Assembly (NCBI GenBank): GCA_947496605.1
Contig: CANMDF010000004.1
Location: 248,001-312,000, forward strand
Source: an uncultured Paracoccaceae bacterium
GTDB lineage: Bacteria > Pseudomonadota > Alphaproteobacteria > Rhodobacterales > Rhodobacteraceae
DNA length: 64,000 nucleotides
Direction: 5' to 3'
In this document: piece by piece, positions 17,501-25,312 of the stretch
Numbering within the stretch: position 1 is the stretch's first letter
How the letters are laid out: each line of letters starts with the position of its first letter
Position numbers and translations under genes: made by a program
The notes under the pieces: generated by a model
The model's database searches: none
Seen by the model: the letters and a program-made list of their open reading frames with translations, nothing else
What the model was told of the DNA's origin: nothing

Positions 17501-18013
17501 CGTCGTTTTGTGTCTCATCCTGCCCCTCAAGCTGACGGGTTCTGGGCAGGTGCCACTGACGTGAAAGCCCTCAGAAGACGCATCGCAGAAGCAAAAGAAC
17601 CACACCGCCCGACCCCGACTGATCTGCCCGGACCTACGGGAGAATCAAATCGGCATAGTGTCCACCCGCGCGGGCCGGTTCTTTGCTTGGGTCCGGGCGC
17701 AAAAACAGCACAAGATCAAATGGTCGTGGTTCAAGAATTAGGCGGGATTGCCATCAGCACAGAAGGTGATCTTTCCCCTGCACAACTGAACGAGATTGCC
17801 GATTTTGGCGCTGTCATATGGTGGGGCGATAAAGAAACTGGACGTGTCATCGAAACGGCACTTAGCAAACGTGACGGTCCGATCACTGCCTTGATTACCG
17901 GGGTTCCAGATGCGGCCCACGTATTGCTAGAGCGTCATGTGTGTATCGATACCACTGCTGCAGGCGGAAATGCCGCGCTCTTGGCCGAGGTCGCGGGTCC
18001 AGCTTTGACTTGA
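14540..18013 (+). CDS. putA: Bifunctional proline dehydrogenase / L-glutamate gamma-semialdehyde dehydrogenase
   Basis: A 1157-residue PutA that oxidises proline to glutamate with FAD and NAD. Residues about 150-480 form the proline dehydrogenase barrel (GISVKLSALHARYE, VRLVKGAYWDAEIK, RLHGMGETLH). Residues about 570-1000 form the P5C dehydrogenase with WTCISPWNFPLAI, general base in AETGGLNA and nucleophile in AGQRCSALRC. A C-terminal tail to 1157 is typical of longer PutAs. No N-terminal ribbon-helix-helix DNA-binding domain is present, consistent with a separate PutR. AGGAG precedes the ATG. The linker at about residues 550-563 (SCPKNSCRRLQNP) is encoded by a repeat-like sequence and looks inserted. 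Confidence 0.96.
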   Translation: MPRDHSANLRHQIDLAMYSAEAATVDALVTAAQLTAADRKRISDRAADLVTQIRNSSDPGLMEVFLAEYGLSTDEGIALMCLAEALLRVPDAETMDELIEDKIAPSDWGKHLGHSASSLVNASTWALMLTGRVLDDEQPGLTRHLRSAVKRLGEPVIRTAVARAMREMGRQFVLGEDIGKAMKRAEGMQAKGFTYSYDMLGEAARTDADAKGYHLAYSRAISAIAEHCTHDSVAENPGISVKLSALHARYEVAQDARVMEELVPRVRALALLAKSAGMGFNIDAEEADRLSLSLDVIGAVLAEPALANWEGFGVVVQAYGQRAPLVLDCLHDMARRHDRKIMVRLVKGAYWDAEIKRAQVEGIDGFPVFTAKQHTDISYISNARKLLGMTDRIYPQFATHNAHTVAAVLDIAQQLGRNASDYEFQRLHGMGETLHTIVLQSENTRCRIYAPVGAHEDLLAYLVRRLLENGANSSFVNQIVDEDVPPNVVAACPFDAIGQGPNLDTGPNIYLPERINSRGWDLTHTPTLTALTKGRDLHKSTQWDAAPVLSSCPKNSCRRLQNPAPITNPAKPGDVVGQVQNATEQDVAIAIETAAKWNVDVEKRANILNAAADAYEANAGELFTILAREAGKSLPDAVAELREAVDFLRYYAAQAQSDDHARGVWTCISPWNFPLAIFTGQIAAALATGNAVLAKPAEQTPLIATRAIGLLHDAGVPREVLQLLPGGGGIGAALTADPRISGVAFTGSTATALKIRSNMAAHCVPGTPLIAETGGLNAMIVDSTALPEHAVRDIINGSFQSAGQRCSALRCLYVQEDIADNLLTMLKGAMDELCVGDPWHLSTDVGPVIDAAAHKGIADHIAQAEREGRIIHQVAAPSTGHFIAPTAICVNSISEMTKEIFGPVLHVATFKASELEDVVQAINATGYGLTFGLHTRIDDRVQTIVETVQAGNIYVNRDQIGAVVGSQPFGGEGLSGTGPKAGGPHYLRRFVSHPAPQADGFWAGATDVKALRRRIAEAKEPHRPTPTDLPGPTGESNRHSVHPRGPVLCLGPGAKTAQDQMVVVQELGGIAISTEGDLSPAQLNEIADFGAVIWWGDKETGRVIETALSKRDGPITALITGVPDAAHVLLERHVCIDTTAAGGNAALLAEVAGPALT
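16191..16220. repeat. GCCTCCGGCxGGAGT-type palindromic repeat inside the putA linker
   Basis: Read on the minus strand this stretch is GGAGCCTCCGGCAGGAGT followed by TTTTTTGGGCAAG. It has the same core, a CTCC/GGAG palindrome around a GCC loop, as the two 32-base copies at 29668 and 63101, followed here by a poly-T and GGCAAG tail that I recall from intergenic repeats of Rhodobacteraceae. It is in frame and encodes SCPKNSCRRL in PutA. Membership in the repeat family is a judgement from sequence likeness. Confidence 0.55.
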
Positions 18014-18044
18014 CCCGCGTGCAAGGTTCGGGGACGGTCGCGAT

Positions 18045-18779
18045 ATGTTTCCAATCCGCGACCACAACCCGTCTGAACGTACACCTTACGTAACCCTCAG
18101 CTTGATCGCCATCAATGTGGTGATCTTTCTGGTCGGTTTGGCACTTTTCCAAGACCAACGTGCCTTGTCACAGCTCTATTATGACTACGCATTGCTGCCC
18201 GTCAGGCTGTCAGCAGGAGAAAACTATCCAGCGCTGGTCACATCGATTTTCCTGCATGGCGGATTTATGCACCTGGCAGGAAACATGCTGTTTCTATGGA
18301 TTTTTGGCGATAATCTTGAAGATGAGATGGGACATATCCCGTTTCTGATCTTCTATCTTGCGTGCGGCATCGGCGCGTCACTGGCACAATTTGCCTTTGA
18401 TCCACTGTCGAATATCCCCACGGTTGGGGCGTCCGGTGCCATCGCAGGCGTCATGGGGGGCTACCTGTTGCTATACCCCAAGGCACGCGTCGACATCTTT
18501 ATCTTTTTCATTGTGTTCTTCCGCATTTTCCCGGTGCCCGCATGGATCATGCTGGGGCTGTGGTTCGCTTTACAACTCTTCAGCGGGATCAGCGTCGATA
18601 CGTCAGGCGGTGGTGTGGCCTATTGGGCGCACGCAGGCGGCTTTGTCATTGGGCTTATCTTTACACTGCCGCTTTGGCTCAAACTTGGTGGTGGCTTGTT
18701 CTGGCGTCAAACACACGGGCATCCACCACATCCCGAGGCGACCTATACGCGCAGTAGCATCCCAACCGTTAGGCGTTAA
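18045..18779 (+). CDS. Rhomboid family intramembrane serine protease
   Basis: A 244-residue integral membrane protease with six or seven hydrophobic segments. The catalytic dyad is visible: Ser130 in GASGAIAGVMGGY and His196 in YWAHAGGFVIG. HGGFMHLAGNMLFLWIFGDN at about 71-90 is the conserved L1/TM2 strip, and EDEMGHIPF follows. It would cleave transmembrane segments in the inner membrane; the substrate is unknown. It starts 31 bases after putA and converges on the IMPase gene with a four-base TTAA that gives TAA stops on both strands. Confidence 0.93.
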   Translation: MFPIRDHNPSERTPYVTLSLIAINVVIFLVGLALFQDQRALSQLYYDYALLPVRLSAGENYPALVTSIFLHGGFMHLAGNMLFLWIFGDNLEDEMGHIPFLIFYLACGIGASLAQFAFDPLSNIPTVGASGAIAGVMGGYLLLYPKARVDIFIFFIVFFRIFPVPAWIMLGLWFALQLFSGISVDTSGGGVAYWAHAGGFVIGLIFTLPLWLKLGGGLFWRQTHGHPPHPEATYTRSSIPTVRR

Positions 18780-19564
18780 GTCTGGCGGATAACCTTGGCG
18801 AACGTCTCAAAAATCGCCTCATTCGCGCATATAAGATCGCCGTCAGCCAGCACATCGCCACCTGGCTGCAATGGCTCAAGAATACCGCCTGCTTCACGCA
18901 CGATCACAATGCCTGCTGCGATATCCCACGCCTGCAATCCGCGTTCCCAAAAGCCGTCATAGCGGCCCGCCGCAACGTAAGCCAGATCAAGTGCAGCAGC
19001 CCCGAAGCGGCGCACACCAGCGCAAGCCGGCAACAGCCGTGCATGATCTTGCAATGATGCAGGCAATTCAGCGCGGCCAGCAAATGGCATGCCCGTCGCA
19101 AAAATGCTCTCGATCAGGCGATGACGACCGGACACGCGCATCCGGCTTTCGTTCATCCAAGCACCGGCACCTTTTTCAGCGTAGAACATTTCATCTTTGG
19201 CGGGATCATAGATCACGCCAGCCACAATCTGGCCCTTATGTTCAAGCGCTATCGAAACAGCCCAATGCGGCAAACCATGCAAGAAGTTTGTTGTGCCATC
19301 CAGCGGGTCGACGATCCAGCGACGGGTCGGATCTTCGCCTTCAATCTCAGTGCCTTCTTCGCCGAAAAAGCCGTAACTTGGGCGCGCATGCATCAGCTCT
19401 TCTTTGATCAGCGCCTCAGCAGCCTTGTCTGCACGGCTCACAAAATCCGCAGGACCTTTTGTGCTGACCTGCAGGTTTTCCACCTCGCCAAAGTCTTTCA
19501 GCAAACCACGCCCAGCCTTGCGGGCGGTTTTCATCATCACATTCAGGTTTGCACTGCCAGCCAT
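18776..19564 (-). CDS. Inositol monophosphatase family phosphatase
   Basis: A 262-residue metal-dependent phosphatase with motif A WIVDPLDGTTNFLHG and GEEGTEIEGEDP ahead of it, and motif B AWDIAAGIVIVREAGG. Such SuhB-like enzymes dephosphorylate inositol phosphates or related sugar phosphates. ATG 19564 was chosen since MAGSANLNVMMKTARKAGRG is the usual family start; the extra residues upstream are unlike the family. It is a stand-alone gene convergent with the rhomboid protease. Confidence 0.9.
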   Translation of the reverse strand: MAGSANLNVMMKTARKAGRGLLKDFGEVENLQVSTKGPADFVSRADKAAEALIKEELMHARPSYGFFGEEGTEIEGEDPTRRWIVDPLDGTTNFLHGLPHWAVSIALEHKGQIVAGVIYDPAKDEMFYAEKGAGAWMNESRMRVSGRHRLIESIFATGMPFAGRAELPASLQDHARLLPACAGVRRFGAAALDLAYVAAGRYDGFWERGLQAWDIAAGIVIVREAGGILEPLQPGGDVLADGDLICANEAIFETFAKVIRQT

Positions 19565-19726
19565 TTGATTGGTCCTTGGTTGGGGATTAAGCGCGGCGTA
19601 TAGGCCCAAGCGCTGCGCGGAACAAGGGGCAAGGACTTCTTAACCAAATCCCGCGATTCCCATGGAACTTAACCGGTTGTTTTCTTCCATGTTGCATACC
19701 GCTGCGGCAGTGCCGGCGGAGAGATC

Positions 19727-21679
19727 ATGCAAAAGAAGTATATCGACTATTTCCTACATCAGTCTCAAATCGCGGGTCACATATCGGGACGCGATATTCC
19801 CAAACGTCTTGCAACGGCAATCGTGATGACAGGCATGTGCCATTTCGCGGGCTTTACGATCACGGGGGTCGTCGCCTTCTTGTGCATGGTCGCACTCGAA
19901 TTCATCGCCTACCCGCTTAACAAACGCGCATCACAGTTTGAAAACCACCTGACCCTACCCAGCGCGATTGCCGTTTTCGGGGTCAATTGGACAGCGATGC
20001 TGCCTTTTCTTACCTTTGCGATCATTCTTGCCCAGGCCGACAGCCTTCCGTTCATCTTGGCAGGGTTCTTCTTGGCATTCGGAATAAGTGTACATGTAAG
20101 CAACACTTTTGGCCTATTGCCGCTCTATAATTGGAGCCAGATGACACTCGCTTTTGGGGCAATTTTCTTGATGCTCTGGGTCCTTTCGCAAGACTATGTA
20201 CCGGGTAGCAATCCAGTAGAATGGATCATCCCGGTCACGATGGCGTTTATCTACATCTTCAACACATTCGACACGATGAATTTGCAGAAAGACACGCATC
20301 GCGCACTTGACCGGGCACGGCAGGACGCGAATGCACGCCTTATGGCTTTGGAAAATTTATCCCGCAGTGACAGCTTGACTGGTTTGATGAACCGCAGGGC
20401 ATTTGACGAAGTTGTGCAAAGCATGATGCACCAACACGCCAACAAACAGGGTGTCACTGCATTCCTGGTCGACCTTGATGGATTTAAGCCAATCAATGAC
20501 AGCTACGGTCATGAAGCTGGGGATGCCGTTCTTTGCGCAATTGCGGAACGTCTTGAACAGCTGGCCCACCGCGGCGATAAAGTAGCGCGTGTAGGTGGCG
20601 ATGAATTTGCGATCTTATCTTCCAACATCACATCAATCAAAGACGCGCGAAATCATGCTAAACAGATCGTCGAGGCCCTTAGCGCGACAATCCCTTTTGA
20701 ACAAAAACAGCTCGCTGTGGGTGTCAGCGTTGGGATTGCGCGACAAGGGCCGGATGCAAGCACACCACCAGAACTGCTCTCAGGTGCAGATCAAGCCATG
20801 TATCTCGCTAAGCAAGAGACCGACACGCACATTAAGATCTATGACAAGAGCGCGTTTCCGGTGCGACCATCGCTCGAAGATCGGCGCATCCTGATCGAAG
20901 CGATGGAAACTGGCCAGATCGTTCCGCACTATCAACCAAAGGTCGATATCAAAACAGGCAAGATTATTGGTTTTGAAGCGTTGTCGCGATGGCAACATCC
21001 CACGCGGGGCCTTTTGTCACCATTACATTTCATACCCATGATGAATGAGCTGGCACTCCAAGGCAGCTTTATGGCGCATACCGCACGGCACGTCATGAAA
21101 GACCTTAACAGGATGGTACAGAATGGGCTTAATCCCGGGCAGGTCTCGATTAATATGTCTGAAGTGACACTCGCAACGTTGCTTGGCCGCGACGAACTCT
21201 TTTCGATCATTGATCGTTACCCAGAGTTGCGACATCACCTCACTTTTGAGATCACAGAAGACATTTTTATTGCACGTGCCAGCGACATTATCCGCCAGTC
21301 CATTCTGATGTTCCGTCAGGCCGGCGTACGTGTTTCGCTTGATGATTTCGGCACGGGTTATGCATCTCTCCAGCACCTCAAAGAACTTGAATTTGATGAA
21401 CTCAAGCTCGACACTGGCTTTGTGCGGGACCTTGGCATTGATCCCGCAGCAAGTGTTCTGGTCGAGGGGTTGGTGACAATCAGCCGAGGTTTGCAAGTCG
21501 ATTTGATTGCAGAGGGTGTCGAAACTGAACAACAGCGCGACATGTTGCTCGATATGGGCTGCAAATACGTGCAAGGGTATTACTATGGTGCCGCCCTACC
21601 GATTGACGAAACTATCCTGCGGCTTTCAGCAGAAGATATCAGCCAGCCCACAGGACAGGAAAAACAATCCGTCGCCTAG
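19727..21679 (+). CDS. Membrane-bound cyclic-di-GMP protein with GGDEF and EAL domains
   Basis: A 650-residue protein. About six hydrophobic segments fill residues 20-185 and form an uncharacterised membrane sensor. The GGDEF domain (about 210-375) has an intact RVGGDEFAIL near residue 290, so synthesis of cyclic-di-GMP is possible; the position of the inhibitory RxxD site reads HRGD, so feedback inhibition is probably lost. The EAL domain (about 385-635) has GFEALSRW near 416, DDFGTGYASL and EGVET, so phosphodiesterase activity is also possible. GGAGAG precedes the ATG. The stop shares CTAG with the convergent MetR gene. Confidence 0.93.
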   Translation: MQKKYIDYFLHQSQIAGHISGRDIPKRLATAIVMTGMCHFAGFTITGVVAFLCMVALEFIAYPLNKRASQFENHLTLPSAIAVFGVNWTAMLPFLTFAIILAQADSLPFILAGFFLAFGISVHVSNTFGLLPLYNWSQMTLAFGAIFLMLWVLSQDYVPGSNPVEWIIPVTMAFIYIFNTFDTMNLQKDTHRALDRARQDANARLMALENLSRSDSLTGLMNRRAFDEVVQSMMHQHANKQGVTAFLVDLDGFKPINDSYGHEAGDAVLCAIAERLEQLAHRGDKVARVGGDEFAILSSNITSIKDARNHAKQIVEALSATIPFEQKQLAVGVSVGIARQGPDASTPPELLSGADQAMYLAKQETDTHIKIYDKSAFPVRPSLEDRRILIEAMETGQIVPHYQPKVDIKTGKIIGFEALSRWQHPTRGLLSPLHFIPMMNELALQGSFMAHTARHVMKDLNRMVQNGLNPGQVSINMSEVTLATLLGRDELFSIIDRYPELRHHLTFEITEDIFIARASDIIRQSILMFRQAGVRVSLDDFGTGYASLQHLKELEFDELKLDTGFVRDLGIDPAASVLVEGLVTISRGLQVDLIAEGVETEQQRDMLLDMGCKYVQGYYYGAALPIDETILRLSAEDISQPTGQEKQSVA

Positions 21680-22584
21680 CCAGATCGCTGCAGTTTGACT
21701 GCTTCTTGCCGCGCAAGGCGGATGAGGTGCGCCATAAAGGGACGACTTGTGTCGTCTTCCCGCGTCGCGGCATAGAGTCTTCGTGTGATCCCGTCCTTTG
21801 TAAGCGGGCGGGTCACATAATCCGAGTTGTAACGGACCTCACGGACGACCCAGTCAGGCAAGACCGCAACGCCGCGATTGGACGCGACCAAAAGCAAGAT
21901 CACAGCCGTCAACTCAACCTGTCTGACAGCTGCGGGCTCTACCTTGGCAGGGGTAAGTAGTTGCGAAAAGATATCAAGTCGGGCGCGATCAACCGGATAA
22001 GTGATCAATGTTTCCCCTCGAAAATCTTCGGCCTCAATCACGTCTTTCTGCGCAAGCGGATGGGACGCTGCAGCAACAAACACCGGCTCATAGTCAAAGA
22101 GCGGCGTGAAATCTGTTTCTGGTAACTCTTCTGGATCAGACGAGATCACCAAATCAACCGTCTCTTTGCGCAAAGCAGGTAACGCATCAAACGCCAACCC
22201 GGGTCGGATATCGACATCAACCTCAGGCCAAGCTTTGCGAAATTGCTCTAGCACCGGAAAGAGCCACTCAAAGCAAGCATGGCATTCGATCGCGATATGA
22301 AGGCGCCCGGAACTGCCCGCAACAAGGCCAGAAAATTCAGCCTCTAATGCCGCAACTTGCGGCAAAATACGCTCGGCCGCCGCAAGCATTTTCATCCCTG
22401 CCGCAGATAGTTTAAGCGGCTTTGACCGCCGCACGAACAATTCAACGCCTGCCTGATCTTCGATGCCTTTGATCTGATGCGACAACGCTGATTGCGTAAT
22501 ATGCAACTGATCCGCCGCGCGGGCCAATCCGCCCGTATCATGGATGGCTTTGATCGTCCGAAGGTGTCGAAACTCGATATGCAT
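21676..22584 (-). CDS. metR: LysR family regulator of methionine genes (MetR-like)
   Basis: A 302-residue LysR protein with N-terminal HTH (HLRTIKAIHDTGGLARAADQ then LHITQSALSHQIKGIED) and an effector domain with IECHACFEWLFPVLEQFR, the strip typical of MetR, which senses homocysteine. It is divergent from metF, the classical MetR target. The C-terminus HLIRLARQEAVKLQ is also family-like. Its TAG stop overlaps that of the GGDEF/EAL gene in a CTAG. Confidence 0.88.
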   Translation of the reverse strand: MHIEFRHLRTIKAIHDTGGLARAADQLHITQSALSHQIKGIEDQAGVELFVRRSKPLKLSAAGMKMLAAAERILPQVAALEAEFSGLVAGSSGRLHIAIECHACFEWLFPVLEQFRKAWPEVDVDIRPGLAFDALPALRKETVDLVISSDPEELPETDFTPLFDYEPVFVAAASHPLAQKDVIEAEDFRGETLITYPVDRARLDIFSQLLTPAKVEPAAVRQVELTAVILLLVASNRGVAVLPDWVVREVRYNSDYVTRPLTKDGITRRLYAATREDDTSRPFMAHLIRLARQEAVKLQRSG

Positions 22585-22615
22585 ATATGAGACACCCTCA
22601 TTACGTTAGTGAAGT

Positions 22616-22640
22616 TTATGAATTTGCCTCATCTTCATAA
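22616..22640. promoter_or_regulatory. Inverted repeat between metR and metF, probable MetR box
   Basis: TTATGAA at 22616-22622 and TTCATAA at 22634-22640 are perfect inverted copies 11 bases apart, in the 93-base gap between the divergent metR and metF starts. MetR is known to bind TGAA/TTCA-type palindromes, and LysR sites commonly follow T-N11-A spacing. GTGAAG just upstream (22610-22615) may be a further half-site. Confidence 0.55.
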
Positions 22641-22677
22641 GGGTGGGACAAAGGCAACGCAAGCAAGAGGTGCGTTT

Positions 22678-23544
22678 ATGTCTATCCCATCTGTTTCATT
22701 TGAATTCTTCCCACCTAAGACCCTTGAAGCGTCTTTTCATCTCTGGGATTGCGTCAACACGCTTGCGCCACTTGATCCATCTTTCGTCTCAGTGACCTAC
22801 GGCGCAGGAGGCACAACCCGGCAGCTGACACATGAAGCTGTCACGACACTTCATAAGGCCACCGGCCTTTGTGTTGCTGCACATCTGACCTGCGTCGATG
22901 CGACCAAAGCTGAAACGCTAGAAATCGCAAAAGGCTACGCTGATGCGGGCGTCCGCGACCTTGTGGCATTGCGTGGAGATGCCCCAAAGACCACACAGAA
23001 TTTCAAACAACATCCAGAAGGGTTTGATAGTTCAATTTCGCTGACTGAGGCATTAGCTGAATTAGACACCTTCAACATTCGCGTCGGGGCGTACCCCGAA
23101 AAACACCCCGAAGCTGCAGATCATGCCGCCGATATCGCATTCCTTAAGCGCAAATTTGATGCGGGTGCCACATCCGCCATCACCCAGTTTTTCTTTGAGG
23201 CTGATACGTTCTTTCGGTTCCGTGATGATTGCGTGAAAGCCGGCATTGATGCCCCTATTATCCCAGGCATTCTGCCGATCGAGAATTGGGCCGGCACGCA
23301 ACGCTTTGCCAAGCAGTGCGGTGCACACATTCCCAACGTCATTCACGACGCCTTTGAAAATGCAACGCGCGACGGCACAACCGAACTTCTTGCGACCGCG
23401 ATTGCCTCCGAGCTATGCGATGATCTTCTGCAGGGCGGCGTTGACCATCTACACTTTTACACCCTCAACCGGCCTGAGCTGACCCGTGACATCTGTCATG
23501 CCCTAGGAGTAACCCCAAAAGTCCAGTTGCAAAACGTCGCCTAA
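22678..23544 (+). CDS. metF: Methylenetetrahydrofolate reductase
   Basis: A 288-residue flavoenzyme that reduces 5,10-methylene-THF to 5-methyl-THF for methionine synthesis. Visible marks are SFEFFPPKTLEAS at the start, VTYGAGGTTRQLTHE, AAHLTCVDATKAE, DLVALRGDAP, and SAITQFFFEADTFFRFRDD, all conserved in MetF. ATG 22678 was chosen because AGAGG lies seven bases upstream and the protein then begins at the family start; an ATG at 22609 would lie within the probable MetR operator. No methionine synthase gene is nearby. Confidence 0.95.
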   Translation: MSIPSVSFEFFPPKTLEASFHLWDCVNTLAPLDPSFVSVTYGAGGTTRQLTHEAVTTLHKATGLCVAAHLTCVDATKAETLEIAKGYADAGVRDLVALRGDAPKTTQNFKQHPEGFDSSISLTEALAELDTFNIRVGAYPEKHPEAADHAADIAFLKRKFDAGATSAITQFFFEADTFFRFRDDCVKAGIDAPIIPGILPIENWAGTQRFAKQCGAHIPNVIHDAFENATRDGTTELLATAIASELCDDLLQGGVDHLHFYTLNRPELTRDICHALGVTPKVQLQNVA

Positions 23545-23584
23545 ATCGCCAGCTTTGCGGTAAATATAGATGCCCGGAGCCATG

Positions 23585-24070
23585 ATGTTCACCGCGACTT
23601 CCCCAGATGAAATGCCTGACCTTGAGACAACACTGTCGATGTCAGGATTAGAATTCATGCAGGCAATGCGCGATGGTAAAATATCCCGTCCCCCGATATC
23701 AGCTTTGATGAATTACACAGTTGAGCATATTGAGGCGGGCAAAGCGGTCTTTCGCGGCACGCCGGAATTTCAGCATACCAACCCTGCTGGAGGCGTTCAC
23801 GGTGGGTGGTACGGGACGCTGATGGATACTTGTATGTCTTGCGCTGTTATGACGGTGACACCCAAAGGGTCGGTCTACACAACGCTCGAATACAAGGTGA
23901 ATATGGTGGGCGCGATCCCTGTTGGCAGCGAAATACGCGCCACCGGTACGATTGAACATGCGGGGAAATCCACAGGTGTTGCACGCGGTGAAATCCGTGA
24001 CGTCGAAACCGACAAGCTATATGCCACCGGTTCAGCCACTTGTCTGATTATGAAGCTGCGCGGCGACTGA
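23585..24070 (+). CDS. PaaI-type hotdog-fold thioesterase
   Basis: A 161-residue hotdog protein. HTNPAGGVHGGWYGTLMDTCMS holds the catalytic helix pattern of PaaI/YigI thioesterases (described by its ends HTNPAG and TCMS), followed by YTTLEYKVNMVGAIP and the C-terminal GEIRDVETDKLYATGSATCL. It would hydrolyse a medium-size or aromatic acyl-CoA. Two adjacent ATGs at 23582 and 23585 compete; GGAG at 23576-23579 favours 23585, and an ATG at 23570 is also in frame. The 3' end overlaps the convergent DUF2235 gene by 39 bases. Confidence 0.85.
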   Translation: MFTATSPDEMPDLETTLSMSGLEFMQAMRDGKISRPPISALMNYTVEHIEAGKAVFRGTPEFQHTNPAGGVHGGWYGTLMDTCMSCAVMTVTPKGSVYTTLEYKVNMVGAIPVGSEIRATGTIEHAGKSTGVARGEIRDVETDKLYATGSATCLIMKLRGD

Positions 24071-25099
24071 CGTTTCGATTGGTTCGCCACCCAAAGTTTC
24101 ATGTTTGCGCTCTGATCGGCAGGTCCCAAATTTGCGCTTGCGCCGCGACAGGAAAATTTTAGCCCACCCGCGCCAATTTCCAATGGATGGCGCATTGACG
24201 TCTTGTGGAAACCGGCTCTGCCAACCGTCCGGCAATGGCACACCGCAGGTGGCTAATCGTTCTAGCATCCAGACCAGCGGAATATTGGCCAAAGGCCGCG
24301 CTTGGGGGTGTTCCCAGACTTGCCCGCCAACATCGCCATGGTTCCCGCGAAACCAAACCTGTTCCATGTGCCCCGGCCAATCGATTGGACATTGCCACAT
24401 CACCGGCGCATAGGCCGCGCGCCGTTCATCGAAAGCGACTGCATGAAAACCGTTGCGGATATGATTGCCCAAAGCATGGTTGTGAAAATCATGTTGCGAC
24501 TGAGCCCATCGCCAAATGACAGGCAGCCGCAACCCCAAGGCCTTGACCGTATCCCAAACTGCGACGGCTTCGACTTCTACCGACGGAAGACAATAATGAT
24601 CGCGAAACTCTTGCGCCGTAGGGCTGCGCGCGCCGTTGCGGTAGTGCCGATAGGCCTGACGGATGACCCGAACTGTTGCGCAATCAGACTTAACCAACCC
24701 AACCATATCAATAACGCCGGCCAAAGACCGGACGGCATAGGCACCACGCGAATAGCCAATCAAGACGATCTTATCGCCCTCTCGATACCGCGAAGCCAGC
24801 ACCCCATATGCACGCTCGATCTGGCGATTGATCCCTTTGCCCGTCATCACACCCCACGTCCCGGACCAATCGCGCCATTGGATCCCCGCCTCATAATAAA
24901 CAGTCAGATTGGCGCTCTTGCTGACCTCTTTCAGCAGTTTGAACGTCAGTCCTGCGTTCGTCTCGCATCCGGGTTTGAGTGATGACATTGTCCCATCCAA
25001 GATGACAATGTGGGTCGCAGCCCCGCGCCGGCGCAGACCGCCCTCTTCCGTGCGGGCGCGCCTACCAAAAAGCCCAAAGAACCAATCACGCAGCGGCAT
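24032..25099 (-). CDS. DUF2235 domain alpha/beta hydrolase
   Basis: A 355-residue soluble protein. THIVILDGTMSSL begins the DUF2235 domain, IVLIGYSRGAYAVRSLAGVI has the GxSxG nucleophile elbow with Ser in GYSRGA, VEAVAVWDTVKALGL holds a likely acidic residue, and VWFRGNHGDVGGQV carries the catalytic-type His. DUF2235 hydrolases include type VI secretion phospholipase effectors, but no VgrG, PAAR or other T6SS gene is in the window and no signal peptide is visible. A cytoplasmic lipase or esterase role is possible. Its 3' end overlaps the thioesterase gene. Confidence 0.8.
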   Translation of the reverse strand: MPLRDWFFGLFGRRARTEEGGLRRRGAATHIVILDGTMSSLKPGCETNAGLTFKLLKEVSKSANLTVYYEAGIQWRDWSGTWGVMTGKGINRQIERAYGVLASRYREGDKIVLIGYSRGAYAVRSLAGVIDMVGLVKSDCATVRVIRQAYRHYRNGARSPTAQEFRDHYCLPSVEVEAVAVWDTVKALGLRLPVIWRWAQSQHDFHNHALGNHIRNGFHAVAFDERRAAYAPVMWQCPIDWPGHMEQVWFRGNHGDVGGQVWEHPQARPLANIPLVWMLERLATCGVPLPDGWQSRFPQDVNAPSIGNWRGWAKIFLSRRKRKFGTCRSERKHETLGGEPIETSVAAQLHNQTSG

Positions 25100-25312
25100 T
25101 TAAAAGCCTTCTGAATTGGAAGTTAGGACATGTGCGCCGGTTCTGAGGTGTCTTCATAACCCAATCATCTGCAAAGCATCCCCGACAGTCCACCAAATTT
25201 GCTGTGAGAAAACCGTAATGCTTTCAAGAATGCGTTTAGGTGTTTCCCCCTTTACGGCGCAGCCAGTCCAAAGCAATCTGCATTCATCGCGAAGCCAACC
25301 AGAGGTATCACA

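Noticed and set aside
24302..24982. Plus-strand open frame opposite the DUF2235 hydrolase
   Set aside because: Antisense shadow of a gene with a clear GxSxG motif; no ribosome site or family resemblance.
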